DNA of 64,000 nucleotides from Notoacmeibacter sp. MSK16QG-6 (GCF_024158145.1 NZ_JAMYXM010000006.1:122544-186543); one strand, 5' to 3'. Shown: positions 27,498 to 35,751, numbered from the stretch's first letter. Numbers and translations: made by a program. Notes: generated by a model not told the origin, from the letters alone.

Positions 27498-28778
27498 ATG
27501 GCAAAGCTGACCAGAAGACAATTCACATTGCTTGGCGCGACCGCGCTGGCAAACGTGGCGCTACCGTCCTTCTCATTTGCGCAAAACGGCGAAAAGCCAA
27601 AAGTCGTCATTATTGGCGGCGGAGCGGGTGGTGGGACGATCGCCCACCAATTGGCGCGTGATGCTGGCGATGCGTTGGAGATCACCCTCATCGATCAAGA
27701 TGAGGAATACACCACCTGCTTTTTCTCCAACCTTTATATCGGCGGCTTGCGCAGTTTTGAGAGCATTACCCATAATTGGGATGCGCTGACCCGGCTGGGC
27801 GTCAAGAAAGTCACCGGTACTGCCACCGGGATAGATAAGACAGCCAGGACGGTTCAGCTCGCCGATGGATCGACGCATGCTTATGACATGCTGGTCGTCG
27901 CGCCGGGCATCGATCTGATCTACGATTCCGTCCCAGGTTATACCGAAGCGGACGTGGAGATTGCGCCGCACGCATGGAAGGCCGGGCCACAAACCAAACT
28001 ACTGAAAGAAAAGCTCGACGCCCTCAAAGATGGCGACCAGATTGTCATGGTCCCGCCGCCTAACCCCTATCGCTGTCCGCCCGGACCATACGAGCGGGTA
28101 TCGATGATGGCTCATGTGCTCAAAGAAAAGGGTTTTACGGAAGCGAAGATCATCATTCTGGATCCCAAGCCGAAATTTTCTAAGCAGGGTTTGTTTTCTG
28201 AAGGCTGGGAGAAGGAATATCCGGGTATGATCGAATGGATCGGCCCGGACATCCATGGTGGCATCAAGAATGTCGATGCAAAAGCCGGGACCGTCGAGAC
28301 GGATTTCGACACGTTCCAGGGGGCGCTTCTGAACATCGTGCCGGCGCAAAAGGCCGGTGAAATCGCATCGGCAGCAGGCCTTACCGATGATAGCGGTTAC
28401 TGCCCTATCGATGCCGAGAGTATGCGCTCAACGATGGATGAGAACATCTTCGTCATCGGCGACGCTTCCATAGCCGGCGACATGCCAAAGAGCGGCTTTT
28501 CGGCCAACAGCCAAGCCAAAGTCGCCGCGAATGCGATCCTGGCCGATCTGACCGACGCGCGAAAATTTCCAGCTCGCTATGCCAATACTTGCTGGAGCCT
28601 GATCGCAACCCAGAACGATGTGAAGGTCGGCGCGCAATATGAGCCGAACGACGGCAAGATAACTTCGACAGCGAGTTTTATCAGTCAGACCGGCGAAGAA
28701 CCCGCTATCCGCGCAGCCAATTATGAAGAGTCGGTGGCTTGGTACGAGGCGATCACGAAAGACATTTTCGGCACATAG
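27498..28778 (+). CDS. soxF: SoxF, FCSD-type sulfide dehydrogenase flavoprotein
   Basis: A 426-residue flavoprotein. Tat signal LTRRQFTLLGATAL is followed by an FAD motif IIGGGAGGGTIAHQL. Cysteines in NPYRCPPGPYER and GYCPIDAESM match the redox disulfide of flavocytochrome c sulfide dehydrogenase. With SoxE it oxidises sulfide or acts on protein-bound sulfur. It is the last plus-strand sox gene. An intrinsic terminator follows at 28786. Confidence 0.93.
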   Translation: MAKLTRRQFTLLGATALANVALPSFSFAQNGEKPKVVIIGGGAGGGTIAHQLARDAGDALEITLIDQDEEYTTCFFSNLYIGGLRSFESITHNWDALTRLGVKKVTGTATGIDKTARTVQLADGSTHAYDMLVVAPGIDLIYDSVPGYTEADVEIAPHAWKAGPQTKLLKEKLDALKDGDQIVMVPPPNPYRCPPGPYERVSMMAHVLKEKGFTEAKIIILDPKPKFSKQGLFSEGWEKEYPGMIEWIGPDIHGGIKNVDAKAGTVETDFDTFQGALLNIVPAQKAGEIASAAGLTDDSGYCPIDAESMRSTMDENIFVIGDASIAGDMPKSGFSANSQAKVAANAILADLTDARKFPARYANTCWSLIATQNDVKVGAQYEPNDGKITSTASFISQTGEEPAIRAANYEESVAWYEAITKDIFGT

Positions 28779-28785
28779 AAAGCGA

Positions 28786-28810
28786 AAAAGGGCGTCGATG
28801 ACGCCCTTTT
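28786..28810. terminator. Bidirectional terminator between soxF and soxT2
   Basis: An 11-base perfect stem (AAAAGGGCGTC / GACGCCCTTTT) around GAT. A-rich on the left and T-rich on the right, so it can stop both converging transcripts: soxF (plus) and soxT2 (minus). Confidence 0.85.
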
Positions 28811-28836
28811 CTTCAGTTCGAGGAAGAAGGTTCGGC

Positions 28837-29940
28837 CTATTCGGCTGGCTGGAGCTGCGCGGGCTTTCGGCTGGCAGCGCGCTTGTCGAAGCTGCCTAAG
28901 ACAAGATCGGTCAGACCGGCGAAGAGTATCATCATCGCCAGGCCGACCAAGGCTGTTGCCGCCAGCACCGATCCTCCGGTGAAGCCCGCGCCGATTGTGC
29001 ATCCCACCGCGAGAATACCGCCGAAGCCCATCAGAACGCCACCGGCCGCATACCGCCAGATCGACGGCACGCCTGTCTCTGCAAAGGTTTGAATACGGAA
29101 ATTGCGGAAAGCGAGAGCGCTCAGAAATGCACCGGCTATCGTGCCGGCGATAATTCCAACATCTGTCGAAAGCGCGTCGACAGCGCCACCGCCTCCGAGA
29201 AAATTCAGCGTGTTCGCCAGCGGCCGCATGTAGGAAAGGCTCTCCGGCTGAACCGGATCGAAGACTTGCCCGGAAAATTGATACGTCGCGTACCAACCAA
29301 ATGCGACCGTCGCGCCTGCAACGGCACCGCCCAAGGCGTAGGCCGGCGAAAGGCGACGACGTACCGCCAATGCCGCCGCTGCGACAATGAGCGCCAAGGA
29401 AAAGACGGGACCGAAGGCATCGCCCAACCCGCTCAGTGCAGAGATATCGTTGCCGCCCAGCGCTGCCGAACTCAACAAGCTCCCAATGGCGTCGCGCAAT
29501 GGCACGAGCGGACCCTGAAATGTCGCCCAGGCGGTCCCGGCGATTACCAGAATAGTGAAGATGGCCCGTAAATTGCCAGTCGCTCCCAATACAACCAGGC
29601 GCGATGCGCAGCCGCGGGCAAGCGCCATGCCGATCCCGAACAGCGCCCCGCCAACAATTGCACCTGACAGGCTTTGCGGGGTGGCAAAGAACCGGGACTC
29701 GCCGACATTGATGACGCCAAACCAGATCATCGCCTGAACGAGAGCGACGCAGAGCGCGAAACCGATTAGCCAAATAGGCAGCGCACGGCCTTTGGTGTTA
29801 CGAAACAATTCGATGGCCGCCGAGCGCGTGCAAAAGCCGCTCCGCTCCAGTGCGATACCAAATACTGCGCCGAGGCCAAGACCTATGATTGCCGCTGTGG
29901 CTGGTTCACCGACCGTATCGATTAGCGGAACGAAATCCAT
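28837..29940 (-). CDS. soxT: Second YeeE/YedE-family transporter (SoxT2)
   Basis: A 367-residue membrane protein of about nine to ten helices. Family signatures are ERSGFCTRSAAIEL near residue 35, ARGCASRLVVLGATGNLRA in the middle and AVGCTIGAGFTGG near residue 300. It is a distant paralogue of the 17260 gene. The ATG at 29940 is chosen over an in-frame TTG at 29955, since AGGAGAG lies 6 bases ahead. That Shine-Dalgarno is inside a perfect 29-base palindrome. It follows soxS by 114 bases on the same strand. Confidence 0.85.
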   Translation of the reverse strand: MDFVPLIDTVGEPATAAIIGLGLGAVFGIALERSGFCTRSAAIELFRNTKGRALPIWLIGFALCVALVQAMIWFGVINVGESRFFATPQSLSGAIVGGALFGIGMALARGCASRLVVLGATGNLRAIFTILVIAGTAWATFQGPLVPLRDAIGSLLSSAALGGNDISALSGLGDAFGPVFSLALIVAAAALAVRRRLSPAYALGGAVAGATVAFGWYATYQFSGQVFDPVQPESLSYMRPLANTLNFLGGGGAVDALSTDVGIIAGTIAGAFLSALAFRNFRIQTFAETGVPSIWRYAAGGVLMGFGGILAVGCTIGAGFTGGSVLAATALVGLAMMILFAGLTDLVLGSFDKRAASRKPAQLQPAE

Positions 29941-29941
29941 G

Positions 29942-29970
29942 ACGCTCTCCTGCAAGTTGCAGGAGAGCGT
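29942..29970 (-). promoter_or_regulatory. Perfect 29-base palindrome over the soxT2 ribosome binding site
   Basis: Two 14-base arms (ACGCTCTCCTGCAA and its complement) around one central base, ending one base before the soxT2 ATG. In the mRNA the arm AGGAG is the Shine-Dalgarno, and CTCCT of the other arm would pair with it. The site may be an RNA switch that hides the ribosome site, or a DNA operator. The structure is seen directly; the function is inferred. Confidence 0.6.
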
Positions 29971-30054
29971 ATCTGCTCGTTTTCAAAGCGTCAGGAACAG
30001 CGATTGCGTATTTGGCCCATTTCGCGCAATGCCGTTCGAAGCGGTAGCCCATCC

Positions 30055-30432
30055 TTAGTCAGTTTCAGTCGGCTGACCCGGCGGAGGTAGCTGGTCAAGC
30101 ATCTCGCCGATCCGGAACCAGAAAAATTCATCGCCGGGATAGCCGCGCAGCCGCGCGATTTCCTCGCCATCATCGATCAAGACGAAAGTCGGCGTCAAAA
30201 TCTCGCGACGAATATTGGAAAGATCGTCCGGCCATGGCTCGGTTATATCCACACGGCGTAACGGCGCGCGCTGCCCTTCCTTCGTTCGCGGCCAGGTCGG
30301 CGCGATCTCCTCGTTGAAGCGCGCGCACCAAGGGCAGCCAGGCTGTTCGAGCATGAGCAACTCTGCCGAGAAAACGGGGAAACTGAATTGAACGGCAGCG
30401 ATGAGAATAAGAACAGCTAGCAATTGTCGCAT
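30055..30432 (-). CDS. soxS: SoxS, periplasmic thioredoxin-like protein
   Basis: A 125-residue exported thioredoxin-fold protein. The signal peptide (residues 1-22) is followed by Cys33-Pro-Trp-Cys36 in LEQPGCPWCARFNEE. In Paracoccus SoxS activates SoxYZ reductively. The ATG at 30432 with AGGAGG upstream and a good signal peptide is preferred over an in-frame codon at 30507. It is upstream of soxT2 on the same strand, and the two are probably co-transcribed. Confidence 0.87.
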   Translation of the reverse strand: MRQLLAVLILIAAVQFSFPVFSAELLMLEQPGCPWCARFNEEIAPTWPRTKEGQRAPLRRVDITEPWPDDLSNIRREILTPTFVLIDDGEEIARLRGYPGDEFFWFRIGEMLDQLPPPGQPTETD

Positions 30433-30703
30433 CGTGCTGAATCCTCCTTCCCACAAGATCACGCGCAGCTTGTATCTATCACATTCGATTGTCAGATGCC
30501 GAAACATGCGCTCACGGTCCGGAAACGTGTACAGCGTCGAAGATGACAGGGCCGAGCGGTCTCAAATACGATGATGCCGGTCGAACTTTCGCGAGCGCCG
30601 GCCAGCATACTGTACTTTAGCACACTCGATTGGCTGAAGACCCGCGCCTAGGGTATTAGGCAAAGGGATCGGCGTGCTTGCACCATCCCTTGGGAGGATA
30701 GGA
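30433..30703. promoter_or_regulatory. Divergent promoter region soxS / FIST operon
   Basis: 271 non-coding bases. Two near-identical 12-mers in the same direction, CACATTCGATTG (30480-30491) and CACACTCGATTG (30621-30632), are the only repeats I see. They lie toward each end and could be sites for one regulator. No SoxR-like CATATGAC or TTCGAA motif is seen here. Promoters cannot be assigned firmly. Confidence 0.35.
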
Positions 30704-31888
30704 ATGAGATGTCATCGTGTTCATTATGAATGCGGCGCGGTCTGCCTCTACACGGCGGATGAAGCAGTTGAGAAGGGTGAAGACATGGCCAGCGCGCTCT
30801 CCGATGCCGCTGCAGAAGCCGCCTTTGCGCTGATCCATTTTTCCAAATCGATGATCGAGCCGGAAGAGATCGTAGGCCTTATGGCCGAGGCCGCGCCGAA
30901 CCTGTCTTATGCAGCGTGTTCGACGGCAGGCGAGCTTACCCCGCTGGGCGTAACCGAGGGGCAACTGATCGTTATCCTTCTGCCCAAGCGCCATTTTCAT
31001 GTTGAAGCGGCGCCAATGACTTTCGATCAGACGAAGTCCCTTAGCGAATCCGCCGAAGACGTTGCCGCATTCCGCCGCCAATTCCTGGCCGGACAGGAAA
31101 TGTCGGATAAAGGACAAAGCTTTGCTCTCTGCATTACAGACGGCATGTCGTTCGATGAGGAAACAGTAGCAGCCACGCTGCACTGGGGCCTGGAAGATAT
31201 GCCGCTGCTCGGCGGATCGGCGGGCGACGGCCTCGACTTCAGCAAAACATGTTTGATCCTGAATGGAGAAATTCTACGCGGCGGTACCATATTGCTGCTC
31301 ATTGCATCCGACCTGCCGCATCAGGTCTTCAAGACAGAAAATTTTGTCCCGACCAAAGAAAGGCTTGTCGTCACCCGGTCAGACCCTGCCCGCCGTATCG
31401 TCTACGAATTGAACGCTGAAAACGCTGCGGAAGTTTATGCGGAGATTATCGGCGTCGATCCGCAGTCGCTTTCACCCATGACCTTTGCTTCCCATCCGCT
31501 GGTCGTTCGGATCGGCAATGAGCTCTATTGTCGGTCGATCCAGAAGGTAAACGACGATGGATCGCTCTCGTTCTTCTGCGCCATAGACGACGGCATCGTG
31601 CTGACCGTTGCCGAACCGACTGGTATGGCGCGCTCCACCGAAACCACACTGGATTCAATTCGCTCTTCTCTCGGGACCATCGACTTCGTTCTTGGATTCG
31701 ACTGTGTGCTGCGTCGGATCGACGCGCGCAATCGTCAGATCACTCAGAAGATTTCACATCTTTACGCGGAAAACCACGTGATAGGCTTCAACACCTACGG
31801 CGAACAATACCGGTCCATGCATCTCAATCAGACGTTGACTGGCGTCGCATTCGGCCTGCCGACTGAGAAAGATCAGGCTACCCAATGA
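30704..31888 (+). CDS. FIST-domain sensory protein
   Basis: A 394-residue protein with a FIST_N domain (about 25-225) and FIST_C domain (about 230-375). FIST domains are thought to bind small ligands and feed signal transduction proteins. GGGAGG lies before the ATG at 30704, and an in-frame codon at 30674 lacks it. It overlaps the histidine kinase by four bases (ATGA), so the two proteins should be made together. The pair FIST plus hybrid kinase is also found with ErcS' in Pseudomonas ethanol oxidation, which supports a role in control of the quinoprotein genes to the right. Confidence 0.85.
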   Translation: MRCHRVHYECGAVCLYTADEAVEKGEDMASALSDAAAEAAFALIHFSKSMIEPEEIVGLMAEAAPNLSYAACSTAGELTPLGVTEGQLIVILLPKRHFHVEAAPMTFDQTKSLSESAEDVAAFRRQFLAGQEMSDKGQSFALCITDGMSFDEETVAATLHWGLEDMPLLGGSAGDGLDFSKTCLILNGEILRGGTILLLIASDLPHQVFKTENFVPTKERLVVTRSDPARRIVYELNAENAAEVYAEIIGVDPQSLSPMTFASHPLVVRIGNELYCRSIQKVNDDGSLSFFCAIDDGIVLTVAEPTGMARSTETTLDSIRSSLGTIDFVLGFDCVLRRIDARNRQITQKISHLYAENHVIGFNTYGEQYRSMHLNQTLTGVAFGLPTEKDQATQ

Positions 31889-33240
31889 GAATCGAAGAGA
31901 TCGAGGACGTCGAACAACTCCGGCGTATCAACCGCGTGTTGATGAACCGTGTGGAAAGCGACACCAACCATCACGGCAACTCGTTTTCGCTCTTCCAGAC
32001 GGCGCTTAATCTCGAGGCGCAGGTTCGGCGGAGAACAGACGAACTCTCCACTACTCTCGGACGCCTCGAAAAGAGCAACCATGAACTTGCCTCGGCAAAA
32101 GAAGCAGCCGAAGAAGCGAACCGGTCGAAGACACGCTTTCTCGCTGCAGCCAGCCACGACCTGATGCAGCCGTTGAACGCGTCGCTTCTGTCGCTCTCAC
32201 TGCTGGAGGATGAGCAGACAACGGAAGAAGGTCGGCGTTTGGTCGAACAGATGCATCGATCCATGACCTCCATCGAGGAACTGCTGCGCACCCTGCTGGA
32301 AATCTCCAAGTTCGATGCCGGCGCCGTGAAACCCAGCCTGTCCGACCTGTCTCTCGATCAGCTTCTAAGGTCATTGGAGGAAACATTTCAGCCGTTCGCC
32401 GAGCTGAAGAAATTGAAATTGACGGTGCGGTGCCAGCCGCTGAATATCCGCTCCGACAAGACCATGATCAGGCGAATTCTACAGAATCTTATATCGAACG
32501 CGCTGCGTTATACCACTCATGGAGGAGTTCTTGTCGGCGTACGAGATCGAAGCGACGGTATTGTGATCGATATCTACGATACCGGGTGTGGCATCGATCC
32601 CAGCGATATCGACAGGATATTCGAGGAATTTCAGCGCGGAAGACGGCTGACCTATGCTGAACAAGGCCTGGGTCTGGGACTGTCGATCGTCAGGCGAATG
32701 GTCGACGCACTCGGATACCGGCTCGCTGTGTCGTCGAAACCAGGTAAGGGAACGCGCTTTCGATTGACTCTGCCACTTACTGCAATGGGAGCTATCGGAA
32801 GCCTGCCATCGACGCCCTCAACACGCCAAATCGAAAGCACGAGTATCGAGGGGCGGACGATCCTGCTCATAGAAAACGATCCCGCCGTATCCAAGGCGAT
32901 GGCCTCACTGCTGCGTTCCTGGCAACTCGATGTGATCGCAGTGTCGTCTCTTGACGAAACGATGCGGCTCGTTCTGGACCGCAAAACCGTGCCGGATCTG
33001 ATCATCGCTGACCAGAACCTGGATGACGGCGACCTTGGCACATCGGCGGTTGCCGCCATTCGCGCCCTCACCAAAAGGCGCATCCCGGCCCTGATCGTTT
33101 CGGCAAATGCGAGCCGCGAGCTGGAATATCTGGCCGATCAGATGAAAATGGAAATGATGCAAAAGCCGGTCAAACCAGCCCAACTAAGAGCGTTGATGAG
33201 TCACATGCTCGCGCATCAGGAAGAAGGTCCAACGGCTTAG
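31885..33240 (+). CDS. Hybrid sensor histidine kinase (ErcS'-like)
   Basis: A 451-residue cytoplasmic kinase without membrane helices. A coiled coil (about 25-85) leads to the phosphoacceptor His91 in AAASHDLMQPLNAS. The ATPase domain (about 190-310) has DTGCGIDPSD and GLGLGLSIVRRM. A C-terminal receiver (about 328-445) has probable phosphoacceptor Asp376 in IIADQNL. The HDLMQPLNA form of the H box is typical of soluble hybrid kinases. Its input is likely the FIST protein with which it is translationally coupled. The output partner is likely the LuxR-type regulator convergent at 33286. Confidence 0.88.
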   Translation: MRIEEIEDVEQLRRINRVLMNRVESDTNHHGNSFSLFQTALNLEAQVRRRTDELSTTLGRLEKSNHELASAKEAAEEANRSKTRFLAAASHDLMQPLNASLLSLSLLEDEQTTEEGRRLVEQMHRSMTSIEELLRTLLEISKFDAGAVKPSLSDLSLDQLLRSLEETFQPFAELKKLKLTVRCQPLNIRSDKTMIRRILQNLISNALRYTTHGGVLVGVRDRSDGIVIDIYDTGCGIDPSDIDRIFEEFQRGRRLTYAEQGLGLGLSIVRRMVDALGYRLAVSSKPGKGTRFRLTLPLTAMGAIGSLPSTPSTRQIESTSIEGRTILLIENDPAVSKAMASLLRSWQLDVIAVSSLDETMRLVLDRKTVPDLIIADQNLDDGDLGTSAVAAIRALTKRRIPALIVSANASRELEYLADQMKMEMMQKPVKPAQLRALMSHMLAHQEEGPTA

Positions 33241-33285
33241 AGCGTCTGAAGAAGTCGAACCCTTCAACCGCCGATGGCCGATGGA

Positions 33286-33969
33286 TCATTCCTCGGTTTG
33301 AAAACGGTTGAGATCTTTGTCGTCAAGCTTGCTGAGCTCGATCACCACCTGTGTGCGACTGTGAACATTCAGCTTCCGCAGAACTTCAGAGACGTGTGCC
33401 TTGACCGTCGTTTCGCCGACACCAAGCTCATAGGCGATCTGCTTATTGAGAAGCCCACTCTGCACCATGCGGGTGACCCTCAATTGCTGCGGCGTCAACG
33501 ATGCCAGTTTGCCGAGTATCGCGAGGCGGTCCTGTTCGGGCTGTTCGACATCCACCGGCGGTGAGTAATCCTCCGGCAGATAGATATCGCCTTGAATGAC
33601 CCTGGCGATTGCGTCGGCCAAAGTGCCGCGGGGGGTCGATTTCGGAACGAAGCCAGACGCGCCCTGCGCCATAACGTCCCGAATAATATGTGCTTCCTCA
33701 TGGCCGGAAACGACGACAATAGGCATTCGCGGATGCTGATTGCGTAGCTCAAGCAGGCCGAAATAGCCTTCCGTATCGGGGATAGCGAGATCGAGCAGTG
33801 CGAGATCGAAATTGGCGTTTTCCGCCAGCGCCTTGTTCGCCTCGGCCAGCGACGCGGCATCCACGATCTCGGATTTTGGATAGGCGGCCCGAATGGCGGA
33901 CTGAAGCGCTTCGCGAAACATCGGGTGATCGTCGATCACCAGGAACCGGAAATTGACCGCCTCGCTCAT
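33286..33969 (-). CDS. LuxR-type response regulator (ErbR/AgmR-like)
   Basis: A 227-residue response regulator. The receiver (residues 8-125) has Asp13-Asp14, phosphoacceptor Asp60 in ALLDLAIPDTEG and a terminal lysine in FVPKSTPRG. A LuxR helix-turn-helix (about 155-215) contains LTPQQLRVTRMVQSGLLNKQIA. I start at ATG 33969, where a small upstream frame (33966-34016) with a strong Shine-Dalgarno ends in an ATGA overlap. In pseudomonads AgmR/ErbR activates quinoprotein ethanol dehydrogenase and PQQ genes, and this gene is in the same context. It converges with the kinase gene 45 bases away. Confidence 0.88.
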   Translation of the reverse strand: MSEAVNFRFLVIDDHPMFREALQSAIRAAYPKSEIVDAASLAEANKALAENANFDLALLDLAIPDTEGYFGLLELRNQHPRMPIVVVSGHEEAHIIRDVMAQGASGFVPKSTPRGTLADAIARVIQGDIYLPEDYSPPVDVEQPEQDRLAILGKLASLTPQQLRVTRMVQSGLLNKQIAYELGVGETTVKAHVSEVLRKLNVHSRTQVVIELSKLDDKDLNRFQTEE

Positions 33970-34016
33970 AACCGCCGCGGGCAACGACGCGAAGCTTCTG
34001 CTACGGATAGTATCAT
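33966..34016 (-). CDS. Possible 16-residue leader peptide coupled to the response regulator
   Basis: A short frame encoding MILSVAEASRRCPRRL. It has a strong purine-rich GGGAGGAGGG just ahead, while the regulator ATG itself has no good Shine-Dalgarno. Its TGA overlaps the regulator ATG by two bases (ATGA). The arrangement suggests translational coupling: ribosomes finish the leader and restart on the regulator. The peptide has no known relative. It could also be chance. Confidence 0.35.
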   Translation of the reverse strand: MILSVAEASRRCPRRL

Positions 34017-34070
34017 GCGGCCCTCCTCCCATTGCCCTGTGATGCGCTCCCACGGTTTCGCCCGCTCCTC

Positions 34071-34970
34071 TCACCACTCCGGTTTGTTGTAATCTACACC
34101 GTATCGATTGAAAATCCTGGCCATGCGTCCGTCCTCCACCGCCGCCCGAATGGCGTCATCCACCGCATAACTCAGCGGACGCCAATTGTGGCGGACGGCA
34201 ACGCCCAGCGTCCAGTTTCCTCTTGCCAGACCGACCAGTGGCGGCTGGTGCACCGCTATCGTCTCGTCTTTTCCGAACTGGAGTTGGGTGAGTGGGCCCA
34301 TCACAGCCTTCACCTCGGCGTTTTTCAGGCCTGCCATCGCAGCTTCGGTGGACGTATAGCGTGTCATGTTCGGCACGATCTGCCCATTGGCCATGCCGCT
34401 CAGATAGAAATCGGATAGCGAGTCGTTTTCGACACCCACCGTGTCATACCGGAAATAGGGTGGCGTCGGCCCACCATCCGGATAATCATCCTTCCGATAG
34501 GCGATAGCGATCTCTTCATTGAAGTAGTGGCCAGTCAGAACCACGAGTTCGTTACGGCACTGTAGTTCTCTATCGTAAGGTATATGCAGCATCACGTTGG
34601 AGATGCGCCCACTTACAATGGTGCCTCTCCAGACATGGTTGCGGAGGTCGGCATCGACATTCTCGTCAGCCTGCACGACGTTGAAACGAGCCTCAACGCC
34701 CAGAGCATCGGCGATCAACTCGCCCAGCTCGATATCGATACCGGTCCGTTTGCCATCCTTCGTGAAGACAAAGGGCGGAAAATCCTCGTAGACAGCGAAA
34801 AGTATCCAGCCGCGCTCGACGATCTGGTCGAGACTTTGGCCGATAATGTCTCGAGAAGCATTTTGCGGCGGCCGAGGGGCCTGATCGCCAAATTGCATGT
34901 CGCGGCAATTCTGGGCGCTGGCAAACTGCGCCCAGACCATCAGCAATGCCAGCAACAGCCAGCGCATCAT
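34071..34970 (-). CDS. MoxJ-like periplasmic binding protein of quinoprotein systems
   Basis: A 299-residue family-3 type solute-binding protein. The signal peptide is residues 1-19. The lobes include DFPPFVFTKDGKRTGIDIELGE and GLARGNWTLGVAVR. The pattern is that of the MoxJ/XoxJ proteins encoded beside PQQ dehydrogenases, which are thought to help maturation of the enzyme rather than transport. No permease or ATPase is nearby. It overlaps the cytochrome gene by four bases on the same strand and lies 102 bases from the response regulator ATG. Confidence 0.8.
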   Translation of the reverse strand: MMRWLLLALLMVWAQFASAQNCRDMQFGDQAPRPPQNASRDIIGQSLDQIVERGWILFAVYEDFPPFVFTKDGKRTGIDIELGELIADALGVEARFNVVQADENVDADLRNHVWRGTIVSGRISNVMLHIPYDRELQCRNELVVLTGHYFNEEIAIAYRKDDYPDGGPTPPYFRYDTVGVENDSLSDFYLSGMANGQIVPNMTRYTSTEAAMAGLKNAEVKAVMGPLTQLQFGKDETIAVHQPPLVGLARGNWTLGVAVRHNWRPLSYAVDDAIRAAVEDGRMARIFNRYGVDYNKPEW

Positions 34971-35677
34971 TCTGCTGCGGATAGACCGATGGTCATGATT
35001 TCCACCGTCTCATCAAGACTGTTATCGGACCCGTTGAGTGCTGCTGCAGCGCGGGAGGCCACAGAGTCGGCCTTCGGCGCGCCGGAGGCTGTCTTGATCT
35101 CCTCCGCAATGCCACTCAATTCGATCTTATATGCCTCGATCTGATCATCGGAGGCTGCATCCGCATTTTGCGCCAAGGCTTTGAGTTCGCCGAGAATGTC
35201 GTGAAGCCGATCGTCGTGGTCGTCGAGAGCGCCGTCATCCGGACGGGTTTCTATGTAGGTTCGAATGGCCCACGCCGCTTCCTGTCCGAGCAGGTCGCCG
35301 AATGCCGGCATCTTGGTGATGCCGTTCTGCCTATAACCGTGCCGGAAACGTTCCAAAAACCATTCGTCACCGAATTCGTCGGCTTCCAGATAGCGAAGAT
35401 CGGGCGCCAGCCCGCCGGAAATTACCTCAAGCCCATGGCAACGCGCACAGTTTTGGTTGTAGCCCGATGCGCCGACACGAACCGCAGTCGCCCAGTTTTC
35501 GCTTTCAGGATCACGCCAGGGATTTTCCAGAAGCCACTCACCGTCAAGTGTGGGTAGTGAAGACGTGTCGACCGCCTGCGGGGCGACGTCGCCATGCGCC
35601 AGAACGGCGTCATCGAATATTATCGTTATAGTCGACGCGCCTAGAATGGCGGCGCTCAACAGAGCCCAGCTTCGCAT
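34967..35677 (-). CDS. Cytochrome c-550, PedF/ExaB-like, with C-terminal extension
   Basis: A 236-residue periplasmic monohaem cytochrome. The signal peptide ends near AVLAHGD. Haem binds at Cys77-Ala-Arg-Cys80-His81 within GASGYNQNCARCHG, and Met in ITKMPAFG is the likely second ligand. This sequence is typical of the c-550 electron acceptor of PQQ ethanol dehydrogenases. An acidic, probably helical tail of about 90 residues after position 145 is beyond the usual size. It is translationally coupled to the MoxJ-like gene. A 7-base inverted repeat (GCATCTA) spans its start codon region. Confidence 0.85.
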   Translation of the reverse strand: MRSWALLSAAILGASTITIIFDDAVLAHGDVAPQAVDTSSLPTLDGEWLLENPWRDPESENWATAVRVGASGYNQNCARCHGLEVISGGLAPDLRYLEADEFGDEWFLERFRHGYRQNGITKMPAFGDLLGQEAAWAIRTYIETRPDDGALDDHDDRLHDILGELKALAQNADAASDDQIEAYKIELSGIAEEIKTASGAPKADSVASRAAAALNGSDNSLDETVEIMTIGLSAAE

Positions 35678-35751
35678 CTAGCATCCTCCCGTGTAGATGC
35701 TGCCGATATACCCGCTGTGCTTGTGTGGCGCATTGGTACTTAAGCACAAGC
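35674..35751. promoter_or_regulatory. Inverted repeats in the cytochrome / binding-protein divergent gap
   Basis: Two small inverted repeats. GCATCTA (35674-35680) with TAGATGC (35694-35700) brackets the cytochrome Shine-Dalgarno. GCTTGTG (35719-35725) pairs with CACAAGC (35745-35751). Either may be a binding site for the LuxR-type regulator. Seen in sequence; function is a guess. Confidence 0.3.
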
